The translations under genes and the position numbers were made by a program. The notes under the pieces were generated by a model. It was not told the DNA's origin. It did no database searches and saw only the letters and a list, made by a program, of their open reading frames with translations. From an uncultured bacterium (GTDB taxonomy: Bacteria; Bacteroidota; Bacteroidia; Bacteroidales; Paludibacteraceae), in contig CAMHCZ010000017.1 in the NCBI GenBank assembly GCA_946183755.1, positions 1 through 18,223 of the forward strand: a stretch of DNA of 18,223 bases. The letters run 5' to 3'. Of this stretch, positions 6,484-13,552 are shown one piece after another (position 1 is the stretch's first letter; each line of letters begins with the position of its first letter).

Positions 6484-7512
6484 TTATTTTTTCTTTTTCC
6501 ACTGTGCGTCACGCACCTTGTATATTCTCTCGATAATATCGACAACCTTCAGTCCCTCAAGCACATTCGTGGTTATAGTGCCTTGCTCGTTGAGCTTATC
6601 CACTACGTTCTTTATCACCAAGTGGTGGTTCTGAGCCGAGCCCTTGTATGGTCCGTAGTCGTTAGGCGGATTGGAAGGCGCCAGCTCCGGCATCTCGTAA
6701 CCCTCGATGTTGCAGTAAACAACCTCGTTCATGTACTGTCCAGCCACCTTTATCGTTCCCTTCTCGCCTACGATTGTTATTGAGCTCTCGAGGTTTGTGT
6801 CATAAACCGATGTCGAGTAGTTGATGCAGCCCATGCCGCCATTGACGAAATCGAATGTCACGACACCCGAGTCCTCGAAGTCCGTCAGCGCCTGATGCGA
6901 GAAGTCATGGAAGTTACCCTTGATGTTCTCGATGTCGCCGAAGAGCCAGTACATTATGTCTATGAAGTGCGAGAACTGTGTGAACAGCGTTCCGCCGTCG
7001 AGAGTCTGCGAGCCGTGCCAGTTTCCTGGCTTGTAATATCTGTCGTCGCGGTTCCAGTAGCAGTTGAGCTGAACCATGTATGTTGTGCCCAGCAGCTTCT
7101 GGTCAACAACAGACTTGAGCCACTCTGAAGGCGGAGAATAACGGTTCTGCATGACACAGAAGACGTGTCTCGACATCTCAAGCGACTTATACAGCACCTT
7201 CTCGGCATCGGCCTTCGACAATGCGATAGGCTTCTCTATCACAACATGATAGCCAGCTCCGAGCAACTTAACCGCATAGCTGGCGTGATATCCGTTAGGT
7301 GTGCAGACATTCACAACATCAGCATCCACTTTGGCGCTCAGAAACTCGTCTATCGAACTGAAGTATTGCTGATCGCCGTCAAAGCCGGTCTCCGACTTTG
7401 GCAAGATGTCGCAAACCGCCACAAGCTCGGCGTCAGGATTGCGCTTTATCATCTCCGCATGACGCTTGCCTATGTGGCCTAAACCAATAACAGCAAACTT
7501 GATTTTTTTCAT
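6484..7512 (-). CDS. wbpB: Gfo/Idh/MocA oxidoreductase, WbpB/WlbA-type UDP-GlcNAc-uronate 3-dehydrogenase
   Basis: Predicted to oxidise C3 of UDP-N-acetylglucosaminuronic acid, giving the 3-keto sugar for transamination. The 342 residues show a Rossmann GLGHIGKRH (GxGxxG, 10-18) and the family EKP motif with catalytic Lys94. Then comes NRYSPPSEWLK, characteristic of the WbpB/WlbA branch, and a GGTLFTQFSHFIDIM helix (residues ~173-187) with a candidate catalytic histidine. WbpB/WlbA enzymes recycle their NAD(H) using 2-oxoglutarate and work as a pair with the aminotransferase. That partner and the matching acetyltransferase lie directly upstream in the same unit (12- and 3-base gaps), which makes this assignment firm despite the broad superfamily. 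The symbol follows the Pseudomonas name; wlbA is the Bordetella equivalent. Confidence 0.85.
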   Translation of the reverse strand: MKKIKFAVIGLGHIGKRHAEMIKRNPDAELVAVCDILPKSETGFDGDQQYFSSIDEFLSAKVDADVVNVCTPNGYHASYAVKLLGAGYHVVIEKPIALSKADAEKVLYKSLEMSRHVFCVMQNRYSPPSEWLKSVVDQKLLGTTYMVQLNCYWNRDDRYYKPGNWHGSQTLDGGTLFTQFSHFIDIMYWLFGDIENIKGNFHDFSHQALTDFEDSGVVTFDFVNGGMGCINYSTSVYDTNLESSITIVGEKGTIKVAGQYMNEVVYCNIEGYEMPELAPSNPPNDYGPYKGSAQNHHLVIKNVVDKLNEQGTITTNVLEGLKVVDIIERIYKVRDAQWKKKK

Positions 7513-7524
7513 TTCAGTGTATGT

Positions 7525-8103
7525 TTATTTCGTTCTTTCTACTGTGTTGCTTTCCGCGTCGTAGTGGTAAAGCTGGTTCGTCTCCGGACAAACGGCATTG
7601 CCATCGTCGTCGAACTTCAGTCTTATGCCGTACTCGCTCACCCAGCCTATCTGCTTGGCGGGATTGCCCACCATCAGCGCGTATGGCTTGACGTTCCTCG
7701 TTATCACCGAGCCGGCGCCTATCAGCGCATACTGCCCTATCTCATGTCCGCAGACTATCGTCGCGTTAGCTCCGATCGACACGCCTTTTCTCAGGACCGT
7801 GCTTCTGAACTCGCTTTTGCGCGAGACGAAGCTTCTCGGGTTTATGACGTTGGTGAACACCATCGAAGGGCCGAGGAACACATCATCCTCGCATATCACC
7901 CCTGTGTAAACGGAAACGTTGTTCTGTATCTTGACATTGCTGCCAATCCTTACATTTGGCGAAATTACTACATTTTGACCAATGTTACAATTCGCGCCAA
8001 TCTCCGAATCGGGCATTATATGTGAAAAATGCCAAATTTTGGTGCCTTCGCCTATCTTCGCTCCGTCATCCACTATCGCCGTTTCATGCTTGAAATACGC
8101 CAT
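7525..8103 (-). CDS. wbpD: UDP-3-amino-GlcNAc-uronate N-acetyltransferase, WbpD/WlbB type
   Basis: Left-handed beta-helix acetyl-CoA transferase that acetylates the 3-amino group of UDP-GlcNAc(3NH2)A, giving UDP-2,3-diacetamido-2,3-dideoxy-glucuronic acid. The 192 residues carry hexapeptide repeats from about 10 to 150. Family landmarks are IWHFSHI (23-29), KIQNNVSVYTGV (58-69), GPSMVFTNV with active-site Asn85 and NPRSF after it, then YALMVGNPAKQIGWVSE closing the helix. The C-terminal extension contains VCPETNQLY, as in WbpD/WlbB homologues I recall. The start is 3 bases after the wbpE stop. The strong similarity across the whole length, including the NPRS loop, separates it from serine or sialic-acid O-acetyltransferases. 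Confidence 0.88.
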   Translation of the reverse strand: MAYFKHETAIVDDGAKIGEGTKIWHFSHIMPDSEIGANCNIGQNVVISPNVRIGSNVKIQNNVSVYTGVICEDDVFLGPSMVFTNVINPRSFVSRKSEFRSTVLRKGVSIGANATIVCGHEIGQYALIGAGSVITRNVKPYALMVGNPAKQIGWVSEYGIRLKFDDDGNAVCPETNQLYHYDAESNTVERTK

Positions 8104-8106
8104 ATC

Positions 8107-9240
8107 TTATTTTTTATTGTAAGACAATACAGAATCGCAGATATACGACAGCTGCTCCTCGTCCAGCTCTGTGTGCATAGGCAACGACAGAACATGCTTT
8201 GACAAATGCTCAGCCACAGGGAAGTCGCCTTCCTTGTATCTCGGGTCCTGATAAGCCTTCTGCATGTGCAGAGGTATCGGATAATACACCATCGAAGGCA
8301 CATTGCGCTCCTTCAGATAAGCCTGCAGACCGTCTCTGTCCACATCGTCGGCCAGTACCATTGTGTACTGGTGGAAGGCATGGGTCGTGTAGTCTGCGCA
8401 AACAGGAGTCTTTATCCAGCCGCACTGCTCAAACGCCCTGGTGTAATATGCCGCAGCCTTGCGCCTTGCCTCGATGAACGAATCCAGATAAGGGAGCTTC
8501 ACGTCAAGCACAGCCGCCTGCAGAGCGTCAAGCCTGCTGTTCACACCTATCATGTCGTGGTGGTATCTCACAGTCATGCCGTGGTTGGCAATGGAGCGTA
8601 TCTTGGCAGCCAGCTCATCGTCGTCGGTGAACAACGCTCCGCCGTCGCCGTAGCAACCGAGGTTCTTCGAAGGGAAGAATGATGTGCATCCGATTTTGCC
8701 CACTGTGCCCGACTTCACACGGCGTCCGTCCTTGAATATGTATTCCGAGCCCATCGACTGGCACGCGTCTTCTACGACGTACAGTCCATTTTCGTCAGCC
8801 AATTTGACAATCTCTTCCAGATTAGCGTTCTGTCCGAACAAGTTGACAGGCACAATCGCCTTTGTCTTAGGCGTGATGGCTTTCTTAACCGCGTCTATCG
8901 ACATGCAGAACGTGTCCTTGTCCACATCAACCACGACCGGTGTCAAGCCCAGCAGCGCCACGACCTCAGCCGTAGCAATGAACGTGAATGTCGGAGTTAT
9001 CACCTCGTCGCCCGGCTTCAGCCCCAAAGCCATCAGGGCTATCTGTATCGCTTCGGTACCATTGCCCACTGCTATCACGTTCCTCACGCCCAGATACTCC
9101 TCCAGATTCTTCTGAAACTCCGCCACCTTAGGACCTTTGACAAACGCTGTGGAATCAATCACAGCCTGCATCTCCGCGTCCATCTGTGGCTTCAAACGCA
9201 GATACTGGCTCTTAAGATCAACCATTTCTATCTTCCTCAT
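8107..9240 (-). CDS. wbpE: DegT/DnrJ/EryC1/StrS aminotransferase, WbpE/WlbC type
   Basis: PLP-dependent transaminase predicted to convert the 3-keto product of WbpB into UDP-GlcNAc(3NH2)A with glutamate as amino donor. It has 377 residues, the usual family length. Visible are GNGTEAIQIAL (phosphate-binding region, 59-69), VVEDACQS with Asp158 and Gln161, SFFPSKNLGCYGDGG with PLP-binding Lys192, and the C-terminal VYYPIPLHMQKAY and VLSLPMH segments. The start MRKIEMVDLKSQY is typical. It lies 12 bases after the Wzi-like gene and 3 bases before wbpD. The family is broad, so the substrate comes mainly from the wbpD/wbpB neighbours. Confidence 0.87.
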   Translation of the reverse strand: MRKIEMVDLKSQYLRLKPQMDAEMQAVIDSTAFVKGPKVAEFQKNLEEYLGVRNVIAVGNGTEAIQIALMALGLKPGDEVITPTFTFIATAEVVALLGLTPVVVDVDKDTFCMSIDAVKKAITPKTKAIVPVNLFGQNANLEEIVKLADENGLYVVEDACQSMGSEYIFKDGRRVKSGTVGKIGCTSFFPSKNLGCYGDGGALFTDDDELAAKIRSIANHGMTVRYHHDMIGVNSRLDALQAAVLDVKLPYLDSFIEARRKAAAYYTRAFEQCGWIKTPVCADYTTHAFHQYTMVLADDVDRDGLQAYLKERNVPSMVYYPIPLHMQKAYQDPRYKEGDFPVAEHLSKHVLSLPMHTELDEEQLSYICDSVLSYNKK

Positions 9241-9252
9241 ATCCCTATATCT

Positions 9253-11010
9253 TTAAAAACCGAAATTAAATCCGAATTCAAATGTGAAATTCTTGCCCTG
9301 ATAGAACTTAGGCGTGTACATATCAAGGTATTGCTGTGCTGTCAGATTGTTCTCGTAAGTGTTCAGCGACGCCTTCGCCGACCTGTCGTAGCCTTGAGCA
9401 TGGTTATACTCCGCTCCGATGTACACATAGCAGTTGTTAATCAGCTCATACAGAGCCTTGAACGCTATGGAGTTATTCTGCCATACGAGTTCGTTGAACG
9501 GCTTCTGGCTTATGACCGTGCTGACCGTCTTTCTCTGATAAACATAGTCGTTGAAGTGTCTCGCGTTAGTGTAAGAGAGTGACAAATCCAACTTGCGTAC
9601 TGGTCTGTAGCCCAGTTTGAAATAAATCTCCTGCGAATTGTCGCCGAGGTAATGTCCAAGACAATAGCTGTTAGACGCGAATGTCAATGCGTCAATCGAG
9701 TGCTTGTAGCATATTATGTTGCTGCGTGTGAACTCGAAGTTAGCGTACAGATTGGTATGCGGCTCCGAGTATGACGCGCCAACCTGATAGGAAATCGGGT
9801 TCGCCTCGTCGTTTGACGACTTTATTCGGTCAAACTTGAATTCGTCGATATAAATCGAAGCATACAAGTGCAGATTCTTTATGTTTCTCGTTGATATTGT
9901 GGCGAATATCTGCGAATTCTGGTTCTGCGCATTCAGTCCCTTTGTCTGCAAATGGTCCAGCGCCTTGTAGTATGCGAATGGTATGAAATACGCCAGCATC
10001 GGCGCAGATTCTCCGTATATAATAGAGTTTCCTATGGATATGTTCAGTTTCTTAATCGGAGTGATTGTCAGCATATTGGCTGCAATGTACTTATTGTGAG
10101 GGCGATACTGGGCAGTTGTATCACCAGCAGCATTAACCTCCATGTAATATCTTGACTTGTCATACACATTGCTGACTAACCATCCGTGAATATAGTTGAG
10201 CTCTATCCATCTTACCGGCTTGAACGAAAGTGTCAGCATAGGGAACGAAGGTCCTCTGCCTGAGAGAATGTTGCTGCTGTGCTGGCTCTCGCCCCAAGTG
10301 ACATTGTCCTTCACCACGCCAATACTTCCGTACTTGCAGTAGAACTTGATACCGCCGCGCATATCGGAATAGTCGCCGCCATATTCAGCCTCCTTGTATT
10401 CCACACCAGGCAGAAGGTTGAGGTATGGTCCTGTCGACAGGCGCGCGTCAGCGTTCTGCAGTCCGTTTTTCAGGAATTTGCCGTAATAAGCCTGGTCTCT
10501 GAGGTTAGCGAACAACGACACATGATTCCAGAGCGTCGCCTGAATGTCGGCTCCCCACCACCTCTGCATAACCGGTCCGTTGGTGTTGACCTTCACATTG
10601 CCGCCCAGCAACGGTGTGACACGGAACTTGAACGTGCCGTTATTATACTGGAACGCAGGCTGCCACAACGACACATCCCATGTCTTCCCATCCTTGGCAG
10701 ACTTGTGAATCCTCGTGTTGTTTGGCAACGTGTCGCGCTCTATGGCGTAATCCTGCAGAAAGAACTCAAGGTCGCCGCGCATACGGTTGTTCAGGAGGCT
10801 GTCTTTCTCCTTCGCCTCGGTCAGTTTCTTGGCTATGAACTCTCTGCTGTACGGACGTATGGCAGAGTTGACTTCGATGACGCCTTGGTTAGCAAGTTCG
10901 TCCATGAAGTCGTAGATTCGTGTGTAACTCATACTTTGCGGTATGTCCTGAGCGAACAGGCATAACGGCAAAGACATTAACAGAAATAGAATTCTAGTAA
11001 TATCCTTCAT
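9253..11010 (-). CDS. Wzi-like outer-membrane beta-barrel (capsule assembly family)
   Basis: A 585-residue exported protein. The ATG at 11010 starts a clear signal peptide (MKDITRILFLLMSLPLCLFA, cleavage before Gln21). An upstream in-frame TTG at 11016 would add two residues and was rejected. After the signal comes a helical section (about 30-75) with YDFMDELANQGVIEVNS, then alternating polar/hydrophobic, aromatic-rich strands to the end, finishing in FGFNFGF with a C-terminal Phe as in outer-membrane barrels. WGESQHSSNILSGRGPSFP and the FNY/HGW-like segment after it recall the Wzi family, which holds capsule at the cell surface. It is first in an operon with a consensus promoter, followed by sugar-nucleotide genes, which suits a role in surface polysaccharide. 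Wzi membership is from remembered motifs; the barrel and export are clear. Confidence 0.65.
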   Translation of the reverse strand: MKDITRILFLLMSLPLCLFAQDIPQSMSYTRIYDFMDELANQGVIEVNSAIRPYSREFIAKKLTEAKEKDSLLNNRMRGDLEFFLQDYAIERDTLPNNTRIHKSAKDGKTWDVSLWQPAFQYNNGTFKFRVTPLLGGNVKVNTNGPVMQRWWGADIQATLWNHVSLFANLRDQAYYGKFLKNGLQNADARLSTGPYLNLLPGVEYKEAEYGGDYSDMRGGIKFYCKYGSIGVVKDNVTWGESQHSSNILSGRGPSFPMLTLSFKPVRWIELNYIHGWLVSNVYDKSRYYMEVNAAGDTTAQYRPHNKYIAANMLTITPIKKLNISIGNSIIYGESAPMLAYFIPFAYYKALDHLQTKGLNAQNQNSQIFATISTRNIKNLHLYASIYIDEFKFDRIKSSNDEANPISYQVGASYSEPHTNLYANFEFTRSNIICYKHSIDALTFASNSYCLGHYLGDNSQEIYFKLGYRPVRKLDLSLSYTNARHFNDYVYQRKTVSTVISQKPFNELVWQNNSIAFKALYELINNCYVYIGAEYNHAQGYDRSAKASLNTYENNLTAQQYLDMYTPKFYQGKNFTFEFGFNFGF

Positions 11011-11068
11011 AAGCAATTCCTTATATTGCTGTCACAGCCCCTATCTTGAGGCTTCTTAATACAAAATA

Positions 11069-11099
11069 CAAAGATAGCAAAGTAAAACAGCCACTCAAA
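11069..11099 (-). promoter_or_regulatory. Full consensus Bacteroidota promoter upstream of the Wzi-like gene
   Basis: On the minus strand, TTTG (11099-11096), exactly 19 bases, then TATCTTTG (11076-11069): this is TTTG-N19-TAnnTTTG. It is the best promoter match in the window. The -7 box ends 58 bases before the ATG at 11010, leaving a leader of roughly 50 bases. It gives the wzi-wbpE-wbpD-wbpB-DUF4293 unit independent transcription within the locus. Confidence 0.8.
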
Positions 11100-11123
11100 G
11101 AGTTTTAAAAAACTTTATGGCTT

Positions 11124-12644
11124 TCAATGGCTTCTCGCCTTTCTGAAAAATATATTCCTCAGTATCAGGAAGAAATACTTGACATCGGTTTTAAAAGGAT
11201 GTTTGGCGTACTGCTCCAAATACCGTTTCTCGCTCTCGAAAATCTCTTCCTTGGTCTTAGGCATATCCACATAGAATGGAGGGAACAGCCCCGGAAGGAA
11301 GCGCGTGCGCAGCAGCTGCAGGTCCTCTGGGTAGATGGAGAAATACTGCCGGCTCAGAGGACGGACGCCGATGAGCTTCATTTCGCCCCTTATCACGTTC
11401 AGGAACATAGGCATCTCGTCGAGCCAGTATTTACGGAGGAACTTGCCTATCGTCGTAATGCGCTCGTCGTCAGCGAATTTGCCGCCTTCCTGAAGTCCCT
11501 TCTTCTCATAAACGTACTGCTGGATATACTCCGCATAAGGGTGCATGGTGCGCATCTTGTAAACATAAACTATGTTGTAATCCTTGCCTATGCGCGGAAG
11601 TCTTATCATCACGCCGTAGATTTTGCGAGGGGTCTGAGGCTCCGGCTGCTTCGCTCTGTGTGCAAACACGCCGACCATCCTGCCGAACTCAAAAACCTCG
11701 TCAACAGCGAATCCGCAGAAATAAAGCCGTCCGAGAACTTCCGTCTTGGAGAACATTCTCTTCTTTCCTTTGGTGAAATCGAAATACAAACGGCGCGAGA
11801 AGAACATTCTCGGCAGCACACGCCTATACACGAAATACACTGCGTAAACAATGCGATTGATGACCGCCGGATACCTTGCCAGAATCTCCTTCTTGATGAC
11901 TTCCTGAGGTGTGAAGCAGCAGAAAAAGCGGCCATCGTCCGGAAGTTTTGAATTAACTGTGCAGAAAAGCTTGTTCACGCCTCTGATAGTATTCAACGGC
12001 TTGAGATTGACGATGGTGTCGTAACGGTTTTCTCTGAGAGACTGGATGTTAAACAAGCTTGTGGTGGCCAGACACTTGGTCGTGGAAACCGTCAAATCCA
12101 CATTCTGCTCCAATATATTAAGACCGTCTTCGCCGATATTCTCCCTTATGCCGCCGAGGAGTCCCTTGTACTCCGACTCCGTAAGCTTCTCCTTCGGCAC
12201 GCTCAGCTGCTGAGGGGCGCGCTTCGGAGCATAACTCTGAGGCTCGTTGTCCATATCCTGAGCGTATCTGTAAGCGTAACTGAGGAACTCATAAGCCAGG
12301 CACAAAATGCCGACTATCAGCACCGCCCAGAAAATCACGTCGCCTGCCATTCCCTCGACATATCTTATGATATAAAAAGCCGCCAGCAATGCATAAACCA
12401 GCGTCGGAACCATAAGCCTGAAGAAGCGCTTCACGAACGAGACACTGCCCGACTCCTTCTTGTAACGCCCTGCCAGGAGCGATAGCAGCAGCCATCCGAA
12501 CATCATGCACAAAAGCATGACGACGTACTGGTTGACGTAAATCTTCGCCATCATGGTTCTGTAAAACCAGACCACGAAAGCAGAAATCAGCCAAAAGACT
12601 ACGTCTGCGACTATCTTGACTTTATTGAAACGGTATTTCTTCAT
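11124..12644 (-). CDS. Sugar transferase (polyprenyl-phosphate sugar phosphotransferase) with N-terminal membrane domain and methyltransferase-like middle
   Basis: Predicted initiating enzyme that moves a sugar phosphate from a UDP-sugar to undecaprenyl phosphate at the inner membrane. There are 506 residues from the ATG at 12644; the frame is open further upstream, but that ATG overlaps the preceding stop as ATGA and begins the conserved MKKYRFN. Four membrane helices lie at about 11-29, 37-59, 76-95 and 101-122. Residues 160-332 resemble a degenerate methyltransferase-like fold (YDTIVNLKPLN, LPDDGRFFCCF, FSKTEVLGRLYFCGF) without a SAM-binding glycine motif. Residues 345-506 are a bacterial sugar transferase domain: YKMRTM, then LDEMPMFLNV with the catalytic Asp409/Glu410 pair, GEMKLIGVRPL, and PGLFPPF. 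The re-entrant Ser-Pro membrane helix normally just before KxRTM is not visible. No clear terminator follows. Confidence 0.85.
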   Translation of the reverse strand: MKKYRFNKVKIVADVVFWLISAFVVWFYRTMMAKIYVNQYVVMLLCMMFGWLLLSLLAGRYKKESGSVSFVKRFFRLMVPTLVYALLAAFYIIRYVEGMAGDVIFWAVLIVGILCLAYEFLSYAYRYAQDMDNEPQSYAPKRAPQQLSVPKEKLTESEYKGLLGGIRENIGEDGLNILEQNVDLTVSTTKCLATTSLFNIQSLRENRYDTIVNLKPLNTIRGVNKLFCTVNSKLPDDGRFFCCFTPQEVIKKEILARYPAVINRIVYAVYFVYRRVLPRMFFSRRLYFDFTKGKKRMFSKTEVLGRLYFCGFAVDEVFEFGRMVGVFAHRAKQPEPQTPRKIYGVMIRLPRIGKDYNIVYVYKMRTMHPYAEYIQQYVYEKKGLQEGGKFADDERITTIGKFLRKYWLDEMPMFLNVIRGEMKLIGVRPLSRQYFSIYPEDLQLLRTRFLPGLFPPFYVDMPKTKEEIFESEKRYLEQYAKHPFKTDVKYFFLILRNIFFRKARSH

Positions 12645-13426
12645 CTTCCTTTGTTCATTGCGCGTTTCACAATGTTTTTCGCCGACTGCATGACCAGTTC
12701 CTTGAACCACGCCAAGGCATTGTCTGTCCATCTCTGCGGATGCGTCGTCATCATGGCTTTATGCGGAAACGAGCCGTTGTCCAGCGCCGCTATCACATCG
12801 GATGTGGAATGGTAGGAGTAACCCTTGGCTATCCACTCCTTCTGCTCCGGCACATTGTCGCGCCTCGACACCAAGTGTCCGTCCCACATTCTGCCCGTGT
12901 CGGTTATATAGAACAGGCTCTTGTAGTCGGCGTCATAGAACGTGTCGCCAGCTATGCCGTAATCCTTATAGTCGTAGCTCTCCCAAAGCGCCTTGCTGTC
13001 TATGCCTGACAATGGCGAACCGTGCATGCAGATTGTCTCAACCGGAGCCACTTTTCGCATCACGTCCAGCGACTCGGCGAAATGCCTTATAGCCTTGTCC
13101 TTATCGCCGCCAGCCAACACAAGGTCCTCGTAATGGTAGCCTATCTCGTGCCCCAAGTCACGGATTCTCGCCACAATGCCTTCGTCGTAGCTGCACTCTC
13201 TCATCCTGAAAAAATACGTCGCGCTTATGCCTTTCGCCGACTCCATTTCCGCTGTTTTAAGTGAGTTGCCCGGCCTTTTGTCCACATCATGGCGCAGGAC
13301 AATGAACTTTTCGGGCAGATTTTCGTTTCTCAAAGACAAATAACGTCTGAAGGTCATGACCTCATAACCTTTTTCTAACATTTTATCCAATAACGAGTTA
13401 TATGCTTTGAGTGTAAAATCCGCCAT
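12641..13426 (-). CDS. Polysaccharide-deacetylase-like protein (NodB/CE4 superfamily)
   Basis: A 261-residue protein with no signal peptide or membrane segment, so probably cytoplasmic. It carries the metal-binding hallmarks of the carbohydrate esterase 4 / polysaccharide deacetylase fold: LRHDVD (His46, Asp47, Asp49), HEIGYHYED (His93, His98), ICMHGSP (His135), and a late TTHPQRW (His229). These would bind a divalent metal and remove an acyl group from a sugar. Members of this divergent branch are common in polysaccharide loci, but I know of no defined substrate. The stop overlaps the start of the sugar transferase by 4 bases (ATGA), so the two are translationally coupled and may act on the same sugar or lipid-linked intermediate. 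No promoter motif was found between it and the terminator upstream. Confidence 0.75.
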   Translation of the reverse strand: MADFTLKAYNSLLDKMLEKGYEVMTFRRYLSLRNENLPEKFIVLRHDVDKRPGNSLKTAEMESAKGISATYFFRMRECSYDEGIVARIRDLGHEIGYHYEDLVLAGGDKDKAIRHFAESLDVMRKVAPVETICMHGSPLSGIDSKALWESYDYKDYGIAGDTFYDADYKSLFYITDTGRMWDGHLVSRRDNVPEQKEWIAKGYSYHSTSDVIAALDNGSFPHKAMMTTHPQRWTDNALAWFKELVMQSAKNIVKRAMNKGR

Positions 13427-13504
13427 GCAAGTTCAGTCCAGAAATTTCATAATGCTAATATAAGGATTTAATCATTTTAATACACAGGAGATAATATGTT
13501 GTTA
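13427..13504. other. Short AT-rich gap without a recognisable promoter
   Basis: Between the wbpI terminator and the deacetylase-like gene. It contains no TAnnTTTG on the minus strand. Either a non-consensus promoter lies here, or the deacetylase/sugar-transferase pair depends on read-through. Confidence 0.5.
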
Positions 13505-13538
13505 AAAATAAAAAAGAGCGACATTTGAAATCGCTCTT
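13505..13538 (-). terminator. Intrinsic terminator after the wbpI homologue
   Basis: On the minus strand, AAGAGCGA (13538-13531), a 9-base loop, TCGCTCTT (13521-13514), then a T-rich stretch TTTTATTTTT. It begins 15 bases after the stop at 13553. Stem of 8 bp. Confidence 0.8.
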
Positions 13539-13552
13539 CTCTATTTGCTATA

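Noticed and set aside
10279..10965. Plus-strand open frame (228 codons) antisense to the Wzi-like gene
   Set aside because: The minus-strand barrel protein with signal peptide explains this region; the antisense product looks random.
11010..11068. Riboswitch or invertible promoter upstream of the Wzi-like gene
   Set aside because: The leader is about 50 bases without a strong fold, and no inverted repeats flank the promoter as in phase-variable capsule promoters.
11041..11123. Possible terminator hairpin after the sugar transferase (AGCCATAAAG...CTTTGAGTGGCT)
   Set aside because: The stem is short and interrupted, no T-run follows it, and it overlaps the promoter of the next unit.
12645..12731. 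N-terminal extension of the sugar transferase from 12731
   Set aside because: It lies inside the deacetylase-like gene. The ATG at 12644 forms an ATGA overlap and starts the conserved sequence.
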